Below, in pieces: positions 8,368-17,690 of a stretch of DNA of 64,000 nt. The position numbers and the translations under genes are program-made. This DNA comes from Alphaproteobacteria bacterium (GTDB lineage Bacteria > Pseudomonadota > Alphaproteobacteria > CAAHEQ01 > UBA3637), in assembly GCA_015062385.1 (NCBI GenBank), contig SUUT01000008.1:1-64000 (forward strand). Reading direction: 5' to 3'. The number at the start of each line of letters is the position of its first letter. Position 1 is the stretch's first letter. The notes beneath the pieces are model-generated. The model was not told the origin of the DNA and searched no databases. It worked only from the letters and a program-made list of their open reading frames with translations.

Positions 8368-10272
8368 TTAATTCTTTTTCAAATTTCCCGATTTATTTTC
8401 ATCTGATAGTTTTGTATCTGATGTATTTTCTATTGATTTTTTATCTACCGTATCAGATATTTCTTTTGTTGTTTTCGTTTCCCGCAACTCATCCATCTGA
8501 AACAGCATATCCAAAACCAATCGCCCATTTTCATCAAATATCTGTGCCTGTCCGTCTTTTTTACCATCCACAAAACGTGCCGTACTACGCATTACGCCGT
8601 TTTCAAAATACGTTTGACTTAAACCATGTAATTTACCGAGTTTATATTCATCTTTACTTTGTAATTTTCCGTCTGAATAATAAACTTTTTGTTCACCATG
8701 CATTTTCCCTTCAATATACATGGCATCAATATGAATTTGCCCATTCGGATAGTATTGCTTAAACTGACCATGTGGTACATCATCCTTTAAAATAGTACGG
8801 GAATTGAGTTGCCCGTTTTCATAAAAGGTGGCAAACTCTCCGTTTTGGCGTCCTGCTTTATAAATAGCCGTTGTTTTAACCTGTCCGTTATCATAATACG
8901 CAATGGATGGACCATCTTCCAAACCATTTTTAAACGACTTTTCCAATGCCAACTGTCCGTTTTCATAATATTCGTGAGCTTTTCCTTCAATCTTACCCAT
9001 ATGCATAACAGAATGAGATTGTAAATTACCGTCCGGATAATATGTATTCATTTCCCCGTTTGGCATATCATTTACAAAATTCAAATCCATTTTTAATTGC
9101 CCATTCTGATAATAAACTTTTGCCGAACCGTTTTGCTTGCCTTTACTATAATACAACTCTTTTTCAAGACTACCGTCCGGATGATATGATTTACTAACAC
9201 CATCAACCAAATCGGAAATATATGTTTCTTCCTGCTGTAATTTACCAAAATCATAGTAAGATTTTGAAATGCCGTCTTTCTTTCCGTCTAAATAATTTTC
9301 CTCCGTCTGCAATTGTCCATTTTCATAAAATGTTTTAACGATACCTTCCGGTCCGTTTGGCTTAAACAATCCTTCTCCTTTTAACTTACCGGAAGGATAA
9401 TATTCTTTGACAATTCCATCCAATTGTCCATTCACAAAATACCGCTCCAAAAGTAATTGTCCGTTTTCCGAAAAAGCTTTATCCGAACCATCTTTTACCC
9501 CATTTTTAAAATGCGTTTCAAAATGAACATTGCCGTTTGGATAGTAAACCGTTGATAAACCATCCGGACGTCCCAGTTTAAATGTAGTTTCATTTAATAA
9601 TTTTCCGGTATCATAATAAGAAACAGCTTTATCCACTAAAAATCCCTGATGATACATTTCGATGGTCTGAACCTGACCGTTTTCATAATATGTCCGACTT
9701 TCTCCATGAGGCAAACCATTAAAAAAATGCGTACGAGCCAACAATTTTCCGGCTTTACTTTTCTCCTGAACAACACCGGTTAACGGTACCTTTTCAGCTT
9801 TTAAATAAAATATACCATTATTAAAAAAGATATCATCCTTTGTATAAGTCGGCAATTTCATTTTCTTTTCTGCCATCGGAACCGTTTGAACAATCGGTTT
9901 CAATCCCATTGGTTCATTTTTTGTAATATCATACCCACCATTTGCTAAAACCGGCTGAAAAACATTAGTATTTTCAACCGGCAAAGACATCACCGGAGCA
10001 ACTCCTGCCGTATAATTCCCTGTGTTCACGGGTACGGCTAACGGATTGAGTTTTCCTGTTTGATTTTGAGTACGTCCAGAAGATGCCGATACTGAGGCCT
10101 GACGAATCATATCCGCAGAAGATGATGCTGAGGAAACTTGTTGAGATGGCTCCACCGGCATATTTGCCGCTGCCCGCAAAGCGGCAGCATTGCTGACAAC
10201 CTGAGCCGAAACATCAACTCCAAAACCACAAATACCAATTGTTAATAATCCCAGAAAAAGATTTTGTTTCAT
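8368..10272 (-). CDS. secreted MORN-like (MORN_2) repeat protein
   Basis: A 634-aa protein with a signal peptide (residues 1-23, ending VSAQ) and a low-complexity Ser/Ala linker to about 150. Then come about 17-18 repeats of 22-23 residues with the core YYENGQL...NGxxDG, seen roughly from 190 to 600. The tail is Lys/Ser/Thr-rich. This is the MORN_2 pattern (PF07661), found in many repeat proteins of unknown role. AGGAGG lies just before the ATG. The repeats keep length but differ in sequence, so they are old rather than freshly amplified. A surface or periplasmic scaffold is inference. Confidence 0.85.
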   Translation of the reverse strand: MKQNLFLGLLTIGICGFGVDVSAQVVSNAAALRAAANMPVEPSQQVSSASSSADMIRQASVSASSGRTQNQTGKLNPLAVPVNTGNYTAGVAPVMSLPVENTNVFQPVLANGGYDITKNEPMGLKPIVQTVPMAEKKMKLPTYTKDDIFFNNGIFYLKAEKVPLTGVVQEKSKAGKLLARTHFFNGLPHGESRTYYENGQVQTIEMYHQGFLVDKAVSYYDTGKLLNETTFKLGRPDGLSTVYYPNGNVHFETHFKNGVKDGSDKAFSENGQLLLERYFVNGQLDGIVKEYYPSGKLKGEGLFKPNGPEGIVKTFYENGQLQTEENYLDGKKDGISKSYYDFGKLQQEETYISDLVDGVSKSYHPDGSLEKELYYSKGKQNGSAKVYYQNGQLKMDLNFVNDMPNGEMNTYYPDGNLQSHSVMHMGKIEGKAHEYYENGQLALEKSFKNGLEDGPSIAYYDNGQVKTTAIYKAGRQNGEFATFYENGQLNSRTILKDDVPHGQFKQYYPNGQIHIDAMYIEGKMHGEQKVYYSDGKLQSKDEYKLGKLHGLSQTYFENGVMRSTARFVDGKKDGQAQIFDENGRLVLDMLFQMDELRETKTTKEISDTVDKKSIENTSDTKLSDENKSGNLKKN

Positions 10273-10358
10273 ACACCCTCCTTTTCGCCTGTTTGCCTAG
10301 GATAGCAAATACATGAATAAGAATCAATCTTTTTTTTATTACAGATAATCAGAATAAG

Positions 10359-11087
10359 CTAAAACAACTCTTGTGTAAATGAATCCCGCTTATACATCCG
10401 GTCAAAAGGCGTTCTACCATGCCGACATATCCGTTGCTTATTTGAAGATATTTGTTCAATATAATCCAACGCATCTGAAAGATTAAAGTTTTGATTAACA
10501 AACAAAATAGAGGCCCCTTGCTCCCTAACACTATCTAACACGGATATCGTATCATCCACAAACATCATATTTTCCGGATTGACCGCAAAGAATTTGCTTA
10601 AAAACCAAACCGTTTCTTTACTTTGCTTGGCACAACAAACATCTTTATTTTTGATTGTTTCTATGTGAAATGCCGGTATTTCCGTTTCCCAAAAAGAACA
10701 CCCGAATAAACGCTGATACACCTTTTCCAAATGATATTTAGTGTTATTTGTATAAATACAAACCTCATACTTTTTTTGTATTTTTTTAATTTTTTCAAGC
10801 AATTGAGGATTCGGAGCAATGCGAGAATAATCCATTTCCTCGGCAATTTGCCTTGAAAGCTCATCTACACCCACATACGATGATCGTGCAACAGTTGTTA
10901 TAAAATTAAACATACCTTTCTTACCTGACTTATTAAATTCGACCAGACAATCGTTCACATATTCCCAAGAAATACCTTTCTTTTCAAATGCTTTTCGAAC
11001 TGCACATACAATTTCCTTTGTTGGCAATTTTTCTTTAGGATATAAAACACCATCACAATCAATTACGATTAATTTCTTATCTTCCAT
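10359..11087 (-). CDS. HAD-superfamily hydrolase (pyrimidine 5'-nucleotidase-like)
   Basis: A 242-aa protein. HAD motif I is VIDCDGVLYP, motif II YTNNT and the late motif FVDDTISVLDSVREQG; a helical cap lies between. This layout resembles the Sdt1/pyrimidine 5'-nucleotidase branch, but the substrate cannot be read from sequence. The start has only a weak ribosome-binding site. It follows lemA by 22 bp and is probably co-transcribed. Confidence 0.8.
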   Translation of the reverse strand: MEDKKLIVIDCDGVLYPKEKLPTKEIVCAVRKAFEKKGISWEYVNDCLVEFNKSGKKGMFNFITTVARSSYVGVDELSRQIAEEMDYSRIAPNPQLLEKIKKIQKKYEVCIYTNNTKYHLEKVYQRLFGCSFWETEIPAFHIETIKNKDVCCAKQSKETVWFLSKFFAVNPENMMFVDDTISVLDSVREQGASILFVNQNFNLSDALDYIEQISSNKQRICRHGRTPFDRMYKRDSFTQELF

Positions 11088-11109
11088 TTTTTACATCTCA
11101 CTTAAAACT

Positions 11110-11661
11110 TTATTTTTCACTTAAATCTATTTTTACCAACAATCGTTCTGCCGAATCAATTTCAAACATCTTTTCGGGTTTAAATCTAAATAAGTGGCAC
11201 AAAATATTTGTTGGGAATACCGCCACAAACATATTTAACTCTCTTACGGTTGCATTGTAATATTTACGGGAATATGCAATATCATTCTCTATTTCAGTCA
11301 ACTGTTGCATTAATGTAATGTAATTTTGACTTGCTTTTAAATCTGGATAAGCTTCGGCAATAGCCAAAACCGCAGCAATATCATCTCCTATTTTCATATT
11401 ATCTGTTAACTTTTCAGAAATGGATTTATTCACATAAGCTGATTGGCGGTTTTTAACTATCTCCATTAAAGTTGCCGTTTCATATGTTGCGTATCCTTTT
11501 ACAATATTAACTAAATTCGGCACTAAATCCCAACGTTTTTTCAAATAAACATCCATCACGGAAAATGCTTCGTTTACATAATTTTTTAAGGTTATTCCTT
11601 TATTATAAACATAAACCAAATATGCAACAATTAAAAGAGTACCCACGCCGAAAAGTATCAT
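11110..11661 (-). CDS. lemA: LemA family protein
   Basis: A 183-aa protein with an N-terminal membrane helix (residues 2-19). The LemA signature follows: YNKGITLKNYVNEAFS, KKRWDLVPNLVNIVKGY and the C-terminal NIENDIAYSRKYYNATV-like helix (here EIENDIAYSRKYYNATV). LemA proteins are membrane-anchored helical bundles of unclear role. AGGGA precedes the ATG. It leads a two-gene unit with the HAD hydrolase. Confidence 0.92.
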   Translation of the reverse strand: MILFGVGTLLIVAYLVYVYNKGITLKNYVNEAFSVMDVYLKKRWDLVPNLVNIVKGYATYETATLMEIVKNRQSAYVNKSISEKLTDNMKIGDDIAAVLAIAEAYPDLKASQNYITLMQQLTEIENDIAYSRKYYNATVRELNMFVAVFPTNILCHLFRFKPEKMFEIDSAERLLVKIDLSEK

Positions 11662-11757
11662 TTTATCATATTCCCTTTATTAAAATTTTAACAAGAGATA
11701 AATTATATAATTTTTAACAAAAATCGTCAAGCATTTTATATGAAACGGTAAAAACGC

Positions 11758-11785
11758 TTGCATTTTAAGCAAAATTCATTATACT
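11758..11785 (+). promoter_or_regulatory. sigma70-like promoter for the 11808 ABC-F gene
   Basis: TTGCAT (11758-11763), 16-bp spacer, TATACT (11780-11785), 22 bp upstream of the ATG. Confidence 0.6.
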
Positions 11786-11807
11786 TTGCTCCAAACGGAG
11801 AAAATAT

Positions 11808-13628
11808 ATGGCTGAAAAAACACCTATTTTTGCATTAAAAAATGTTCATCTGTCATTTGGCACACATTCTCTTTTTCAGGGCTTAAACATCTATGTCGGC
11901 AAAGGAGATAAAATTTGTCTTATCGGGCGAAACGGTTCCGGCAAATCAACGCTTTTAAAAGTAATTGCCGGACAAATGGAACCGGATATCGGCGAACGAT
12001 TTGTTCAACCGAACACAAAAATTGCCTATATGCCCCAAGAAGAAGATTTCAGCCGATACAATACGCTGAAAGATGTTATTTTATCAGGATTATCTGATTC
12101 ACACAAAGATGAAACATATAAAGCCGATATTTTAATTGATGCATTGGATATTTCTGCCATGCAAAATCCACATACTGCTTCGGGTGGAGAACGTAAAAAA
12201 GCAGCACTTGCTCGTGCCTTAATCGGCGAACCGGATTTATTGTTATTAGATGAACCGACAAACCATTTGGATATTGCAACCATTGAAAAACTGGAAAAAA
12301 TTATTCAGGATCATACGGGAGCCGTTATTGTTATCAGTCATGACAGACGCTTTTTAACAAAAATTTCCAATTCAACCATTTGGCTGGACAGAGGTATCGC
12401 TCATTTAAGCGATAAAGGATATGATTGTTTTGAAGAATGGCAGGAACAAATTATCAATCAAGAAATTATTGAGCAAAAAAATTTAAATAAACGGATTGCA
12501 GAAGAAACAGAATGGCTTCATAAAGGCGTGACTGCCCGTCGCAAACGCAATATGGGACGATTACGCCGTTTGCAACAACTCCGATTAGAAAGAAAAGAAC
12601 AAATCAAACAAACTGCCTCTGTCAATTTACAAATTGATAAGGGGCTTATTCAATCCAAAATGATTACGGAAGCGAAGAAAATATCAAAATCGTTCGGAGA
12701 TAGAACACTCATACAAGATTTTTCCATTCGCATTTTACGGGGCAATAAAATCGGCATTGTCGGACCGAACGGAGCCGGCAAAACAACACTTATTAAATTA
12801 CTTACAAAACGATTAGACCCCGATTCCGGCTCTGTTCGTATTGCTAAAAATTTAGAAGAAGCCTATTTTGACCAAAATCGTATTTCGCTTGATCCTAATA
12901 AAACTCTCTGGAAAACACTTTGTCCGGAAGGCGACCATATTTTTGTCAGGGGACATTTTCGTCATGTTGTATCTTATTTAAAAGATTTTTTATTTACTTC
13001 TGCACAAGCGAACACACCTGTTAATGCCTTATCCGGCGGTGAAAAAAACAGGTTAATGCTTGCCGTTGCCTTAGCAAAACCCTCTAATTTTTTAGTATTG
13101 GATGAACCGACTAACGATTTAGATATGGACACACTAGATTTATTACAGGAAGTTCTAGATGAATACGAAGGAACGGTTTTAATTGTTAGTCATGACCGAG
13201 ATTTTTTAGATAAAGTTGCAACATCTTTACTCTATATGAGCGGAAACGGAACTGTTATTGAACATGTCGGCACTTATACCCAACTGCTTGATAATTTAAA
13301 ACAAGCAGAAAACAAGCAAAAAAATACCAATCGTTCTGAAAAAACAGCAAAATCGCAAAACATCGTTACCAAACCGGAAAAATCAACCACCCATAAAAAC
13401 AAACTGACGTTTACGGAGGCACATTTATTAAAAGAACTGCCTGACAAAATTGACAAGCAAACAACACTTGTTCAACAAATACAGCAAAAACTGGAACAAC
13501 CGGATATTTATACCGATACAGAAAAATTATTAACAACAACCCGGCAACTGCATCAAGCACAAAAAACATTAGAAGAGTTAGAAAACACATGGCTTGAATT
13601 ACAAATAAAAGCCGAAGAAACAAATTAG
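11808..13628 (+). CDS. uup: ABC-F family ATPase, Uup-like
   Basis: A 606-aa soluble protein with two ABC domains in tandem. Walker A motifs are GRNGSGKSTL and GPNGAGKTTL, signatures SGGERKKAALA and SGGEKNRLMLA, and Walker B LLLDEPTNHLDI and LVLDEPTNDLDM. A Lys-rich linker and a C-terminal coiled coil (about 540-605) fit Uup, an ABC-F protein that acts on ribosomes or branched DNA. There are no membrane segments. A second ABC-F gene lies at 28847. The convergent pilin-like gene downstream is separated by a bidirectional terminator. Confidence 0.9.
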   Translation: MAEKTPIFALKNVHLSFGTHSLFQGLNIYVGKGDKICLIGRNGSGKSTLLKVIAGQMEPDIGERFVQPNTKIAYMPQEEDFSRYNTLKDVILSGLSDSHKDETYKADILIDALDISAMQNPHTASGGERKKAALARALIGEPDLLLLDEPTNHLDIATIEKLEKIIQDHTGAVIVISHDRRFLTKISNSTIWLDRGIAHLSDKGYDCFEEWQEQIINQEIIEQKNLNKRIAEETEWLHKGVTARRKRNMGRLRRLQQLRLERKEQIKQTASVNLQIDKGLIQSKMITEAKKISKSFGDRTLIQDFSIRILRGNKIGIVGPNGAGKTTLIKLLTKRLDPDSGSVRIAKNLEEAYFDQNRISLDPNKTLWKTLCPEGDHIFVRGHFRHVVSYLKDFLFTSAQANTPVNALSGGEKNRLMLAVALAKPSNFLVLDEPTNDLDMDTLDLLQEVLDEYEGTVLIVSHDRDFLDKVATSLLYMSGNGTVIEHVGTYTQLLDNLKQAENKQKNTNRSEKTAKSQNIVTKPEKSTTHKNKLTFTEAHLLKELPDKIDKQTTLVQQIQQKLEQPDIYTDTEKLLTTTRQLHQAQKTLEELENTWLELQIKAEETN

Positions 13629-13653
13629 AAATATAATGGTAAAACAATAATAT

Positions 13654-13678
13654 ACGGGCTGAAAAATTTTCAGCCCGT
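13654..13678. terminator. bidirectional terminator between convergent genes
   Basis: ACGGGCTGAAAA and TTTTCAGCCCGT form a perfect 12-bp stem around one base, between the stops of the Uup-like gene (plus) and the EGF-like pilin gene (minus). Confidence 0.8.
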
Positions 13679-13699
13679 TATGCATTAGAATAATAATAT

Positions 13700-14893
13700 C
13701 TATCTACAAGTCGGATTATTTTCATCTTGCGAATAATCCCAGTTATAACAAGTACCAGTAGGTGGTGTTTTACAATCCGGACCGGTATAACCATTCATAC
13801 AATGACAAATTCTTTTGCCATTATCATATGTCACATAACCGGTACGGCCATCATAATATTCATTTATAACTATTCCACAATTTTCATCTTCTTCAATTTC
13901 GCAATTTTCTCCAGAATATCCCGAATCACAAACACAAGTTCCATAATGCAACACACCATGTCCATTACATGTTGGTGTTTCCGTTGTATTTTCATATTCA
14001 CAAAATTTACCCCAATACTCTGCTTTACAATTACATCCGGTTGCATGTGGTTTATTAATCCAAGCATGGATATAGTTTGTTCGTCCGTTACAAGCATCAC
14101 CGGATGGATCATAATTCTCACAATGTGTCCCCCAATAGCCTGCCTGACAATATTCACAATACGCTCTACCATCCCACTCATATACAAGTGATGACTTTCC
14201 ATTGCAAAAATTATCTTCTGTGCATGTTTTTGTTTTTTCGCAATCCAAATAACATTTTCCGTTAGAATCCATATGCTTATACCCTTTTGAGGTATCACAT
14301 TGGTCACAATATTCTCCAATATAACCCTCTTTACAAACACAATCACTATAACCCTCTATTCCTGCCTGATTACATAAAAGAGGATCTTTTTCCGGTACAT
14401 CTTCATCATCCGTATCTTCTTCATCCGAATTGTTTGTTTCCGGTGCAAATCCGCTTAAATCATTGTTAATGTAATATACAATTTCCCCACAGTTTTCTGC
14501 TGTCACTTCTGCTACTTGTATGTCATACGGCATTGCCCACCCCGTTTTTTGAAGTTGTTCGCATTCTTCTGTCGGAATATTCAACAAGGCTATCTCAAAA
14601 TGATTATCATACCCGAGCACTTCATAGCCATAACCCATACGAGTGACGGCATTTTCTTCGCTAAGTAATTCTCCATCTGTCGGCATTGTCTGTTCTTCCG
14701 TCATCTGTTGCATTTGTATGCCGTATGTATTAGCCATAATGTTGAGTTCATTCACGGTTTCATTTACCCGATATTTCATCATACCATACTTATATCCCAT
14801 AATACCGGCAACACTTAATACCCCGATAACGGCAAGCACACCTAGCATTTCCACCATACTGCGACCCTGTTCATTAATTTTATTCTGCATCAT
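13700..14893 (-). CDS. pilin-like protein with EGF-like repeat array
   Basis: A 397-aa protein. Residues 1-10 are hydrophilic, then the prepilin-like GRSMVEMLGVLAVIGVL helix and an N-domain with the family motif IPTEECEQL. From about residue 165 to 385 it is a chain of Cys-rich EGF-like modules (CVCKEGYIGEYCDQC, CVCDSGYSGENC, CHCMNGYTGPDC). EGF-like arrays are common in animal proteins and rare in bacteria; here they would form a disulphide-bonded stalk or binding surface outside the cell. AGGAGA precedes the ATG. The shared cassette lies at 14932-15084. The adhesin role is inference. Confidence 0.88.
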   Translation of the reverse strand: MMQNKINEQGRSMVEMLGVLAVIGVLSVAGIMGYKYGMMKYRVNETVNELNIMANTYGIQMQQMTEEQTMPTDGELLSEENAVTRMGYGYEVLGYDNHFEIALLNIPTEECEQLQKTGWAMPYDIQVAEVTAENCGEIVYYINNDLSGFAPETNNSDEEDTDDEDVPEKDPLLCNQAGIEGYSDCVCKEGYIGEYCDQCDTSKGYKHMDSNGKCYLDCEKTKTCTEDNFCNGKSSLVYEWDGRAYCEYCQAGYWGTHCENYDPSGDACNGRTNYIHAWINKPHATGCNCKAEYWGKFCEYENTTETPTCNGHGVLHYGTCVCDSGYSGENCEIEEDENCGIVINEYYDGRTGYVTYDNGKRICHCMNGYTGPDCKTPPTGTCYNWDYSQDENNPTCR

Positions 14894-14931
14894 CTTCTCC
14901 TCACATCATAAAGTTGCACATAAGGATACTA

Positions 14932-15084
14932 TAAAAAAAGGGACCTTTTTTTCCCGATGCAAAATTGAAAAATCGGATTTTTTGAAAAAGAAAAGATTAT
15001 TATTTTAATTGAATAATTTAGTTAAAATGAAAAAAAATGCTAAAAAGTGAAAAAAAGTGTTGCAATTATACGTCCCTTTTTTTA
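14932..15084 (-). promoter_or_regulatory. pilin-family upstream cassette, copy 2
   Basis: Inverted repeats TAAAAAAAGGGAC (14932-14944) and GTCCCTTTTTTTA (15072-15084) are a perfect 13 bp, 127 bp apart. TATAAT follows the distal arm in gene orientation, with phased T-tracts. The TTCGAA palindrome is degraded in this copy (CCCGATGCAAAATTG), so that part is the least constrained. The gene starts 38 bp after the proximal arm. The rest of the 14894-15201 gap shows nothing else clear. Confidence 0.8.
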
Positions 15085-15201
15085 CAACCTCCTATACTTA
15101 ACAACTCTATCCATTTTATTCAAAACACCTTAATATGATTGACTTTTAACACAAAAAAGAGTATTATATATTCTAAATTAAACACATAACAGGACCTTTA
15201 T

Positions 15202-16092
15202 ATGTATAGCTATATTGCAAAAGAATATCCCGATATCTTTTTTCCGATGTCAAATGAATTAATAAAACATATTTTTAACCTTTCGGAAAATTTAAAAACC
15301 GAAAATTTACCGGATGAATATGTACCAATACCCAAATCACAAATACAAAAAACAAAAATTTACTTAAAAAAATTACTTCATGCACTATCCAAAACAAATA
15401 CAGAACGAATCGTTTTAAGTGCCACTCCTGCTGACACACATATTGCAGTTGTTGATTCAAAAAAAAACGAACCATTACTCGGTGAAGCTTATCTTGATGA
15501 AAAATTAATTGTTTTAAATGCTCAAAATAAAGATAATATTCCCCTTATTTTATCCACATTAACCCACGAACTAACGCATTTAATTCATAATACAATATAT
15601 CAAAATATAACACAAACAGAAAAACTAAATTTGTATGATCAATTCTGTTTAAGATTCTTAGATGAAGCCGGTGCTGATATTTTTGCGGATAAAGTCCGTC
15701 GTGAATATTTAAAAACCCCATTTCAACCGATAAGTGTAAAATACACCATGAGAGACAAAATGTATTGGTATAATCATTATAGTGATTTATTATGGGATTT
15801 AAGTGACTATTCAAAACCATCACAACAGTTAACAAACAAACATTCGGATGAATATTACAAAATTCTAAATGCTTATTACGAAATACACCCCGAATTAAAT
15901 TGGCCTGATTTGCATAGACATTTAGCCGTTGGATATCGCAAACTCATTCGTCCGATTAAATCTGATTTAAAGAAGAAACAACAAGAACCATGTGGTAAAG
16001 AATTGGTCAACAGGTATTATCCGATTGTTCGTCGTTTACGCATCAATATGTGTTACTTTTATGATAAAAACAAATTAAGAAACAGGAGTTGA
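15202..16092 (+). CDS. predicted zinc metallopeptidase-like protein
   Basis: A 296-aa protein without signal peptide. The centre holds THELTHLIHN, an HExxH zinc-binding motif, and about 40 residues later FLDEAGADIFADK, whose Glu could be the third ligand as in gluzincins. The flanks are helical and rich in Lys and Tyr. I do not recognise the family beyond this. It ends 2 bp before the next ATG, so it is co-transcribed with the CoaD-like gene. The upstream AGGACC is a fair ribosome-binding site. Confidence 0.65.
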   Translation: MYSYIAKEYPDIFFPMSNELIKHIFNLSENLKTENLPDEYVPIPKSQIQKTKIYLKKLLHALSKTNTERIVLSATPADTHIAVVDSKKNEPLLGEAYLDEKLIVLNAQNKDNIPLILSTLTHELTHLIHNTIYQNITQTEKLNLYDQFCLRFLDEAGADIFADKVRREYLKTPFQPISVKYTMRDKMYWYNHYSDLLWDLSDYSKPSQQLTNKHSDEYYKILNAYYEIHPELNWPDLHRHLAVGYRKLIRPIKSDLKKKQQEPCGKELVNRYYPIVRRLRINMCYFYDKNKLRNRS

Positions 16093-16094
16093 TT

Positions 16095-17006
16095 ATGCAC
16101 AACCAAAAAACAGGATTTTATGCCGGTTCATTTGATCCGATAACACGGGGACACTGGGCACTCATCTGTGAAGGTTTATGTTTTTGTGACAATATAATTA
16201 TCGGAATTGGAATTAACCCCTTAAAAACAAGTTTATTTTCTGTGGAGGAACGGATAGAGCTTATTCAATCCACCATTCAAGATTTTTTAAACAATCCACA
16301 ATCAATACAAGCAAAATCCGAACAAATTACCCATCAAAAACTAACAGAAAATCCCACCTGTATTTCCGTTATGGCTTATGACGGATTAACGGTTGATGCG
16401 GCTTTAAAATCAAACGCAACAACGCTTATTCGGGGAGAACGCAATACAACGGATCGTGAATACGAATCAGATTTAAACGTTCTGAATCAAATTTTGCTTA
16501 AAACACGCAATAAAAAATTAGAAAATTTAATATTGGTTCCTCAAAACAAAGACCGTATTAAACACATTTCATCCAGTGCAACAAAAATGCTATGCAATTT
16601 AGGTGAATATGTTGCCATTCATGAACTGGTTTTTCCAACCGTTCATAATGCCATTTGCGAAAAATATATCTTTCCAACTTTTGAAAAATGTTTAAATTTT
16701 TTTAAAATCACAGATACAAATGAAATTCATAATCTGTATCAGGATTTAAAAAATTCAACCCCAATAAAATACCCTTATTCACATATTGGCGAATTACTGA
16801 ACCACTTACATATTTATGAAACATTAGAACATCCTCTTTCCGAAACAGAAAAACAACAAATAATCGGGTTAATCTTTCAAACGATTTATCATTCAAATAA
16901 AACCTTAACAAATAATCCGTTGAATCATATCAAAAATGAGGCATTACAAAATTTACTTATCCAATTAGAAAAGAAGGTTAAAGTTTCTGTATCCGATTAT
17001 TTATAA
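16095..17006 (+). CDS. CoaD-like nucleotidyltransferase with C-terminal extension
   Basis: A 303-aa protein. The first ~195 residues match phosphopantetheine adenylyltransferase: GSFDPITRGHW (with GH of the T/HxGH motif), NPLKTSLFSVEERIELI, RGERNTTDREYE and HISSSATKML. CoaD makes dephospho-CoA and is usually about 160 aa; here there are inserted loops and a 110-residue helical C-terminal domain of unknown role. I chose the ATG at 16095 (AGGAG 6 bp upstream) over an in-frame TTG at 16089. It may be the cell's CoaD or a specialised paralogue; the window cannot decide. Confidence 0.75.
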   Translation: MHNQKTGFYAGSFDPITRGHWALICEGLCFCDNIIIGIGINPLKTSLFSVEERIELIQSTIQDFLNNPQSIQAKSEQITHQKLTENPTCISVMAYDGLTVDAALKSNATTLIRGERNTTDREYESDLNVLNQILLKTRNKKLENLILVPQNKDRIKHISSSATKMLCNLGEYVAIHELVFPTVHNAICEKYIFPTFEKCLNFFKITDTNEIHNLYQDLKNSTPIKYPYSHIGELLNHLHIYETLEHPLSETEKQQIIGLIFQTIYHSNKTLTNNPLNHIKNEALQNLLIQLEKKVKVSVSDYL

Positions 17007-17011
17007 TAAGA

Positions 17012-17557
17012 TTACCCATCAATAATAATATGATTAAGCAACATAATAACAAAAGTGAGTATAATCATACAAATAAAATTGTTTTTCTTGCGAATGCCCT
17101 GAACAAACAAAAAAATCCACACAGGAAATTCAATAAACAACAATGTACAAATTATACCGGATAAATGTAAATTATTAATACTATGAAGTATGGCAAAAAT
17201 ACAAATCATTATCCAAAGGATACTCATCCCCAAAAACCAACCAAAATAATAAAAACCGGTTAATATCGGGCTTTTTTTCTTATGTGCCGCCTCCATAGAA
17301 GATTTAAAAATCAAATCATCCGGATTGAGTTCAGATTTTTGAGATTTAAGATATGTCCAATGTTCTGCTAATTCTTTCTTCATTTGATTGGTTAAACAAT
17401 ATTCAATTTGTCCTGTTTCATTATTTTCAAGTATATTCAAACTAATAACATCTTTAACTGTTCCATCAGCATTATAAACATCTTTGATTCGCAGACAGTA
17501 CAAATCAATTGAATGAATATCGGACAATGACAAAAAATCTACTTGAGTCTTTTTCAT
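17012..17557 (-). CDS. membrane protein, unknown function
   Basis: A 181-aa protein. The N-terminal ~90 residues are soluble and strand-rich (DIHSIDLYCLRIKDVYNADG), and the C-terminal half has three hydrophobic helices. The start at 17557 has AAAGGAAT just upstream; a longer reading from 17611 lacks one. It is convergent with the CoaD-like gene and leaves only 5 bp between stops. I do not recognise the family. Confidence 0.6.
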   Translation of the reverse strand: MKKTQVDFLSLSDIHSIDLYCLRIKDVYNADGTVKDVISLNILENNETGQIEYCLTNQMKKELAEHWTYLKSQKSELNPDDLIFKSSMEAAHKKKSPILTGFYYFGWFLGMSILWIMICIFAILHSINNLHLSGIICTLLFIEFPVWIFLFVQGIRKKNNFICMIILTFVIMLLNHIIIDG

Positions 17558-17690
17558 TCTAATTCCTTTCTCAAGAACATTATTCCCATATAAGAGTAAA
17601 AAGTAAAGCATAAATTCGGCACTGATAAAAAAAATAATTTTTTTAAAAAAAACTTCTTGATAATGGAGACAAAATCAAAAAGAAACTTTA

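Noticed and set aside
8160-8762. 200-aa plus-strand ORF across the chromate-transporter start and the MORN gene end
   Set aside because: It is antisense to two well-supported genes and shows no family features.
13727-14191. Thr/Ile-rich plus-strand ORF inside the EGF-like gene
   Set aside because: Its composition is that of the reversed Cys-rich coding strand.
14932-15084. Cassette read as a MITE-type transposable element with terminal inverted repeats
   Set aside because: Every copy lies at the same distance before a pilin-like gene, no target duplications are seen, and no copy stands alone in the window.
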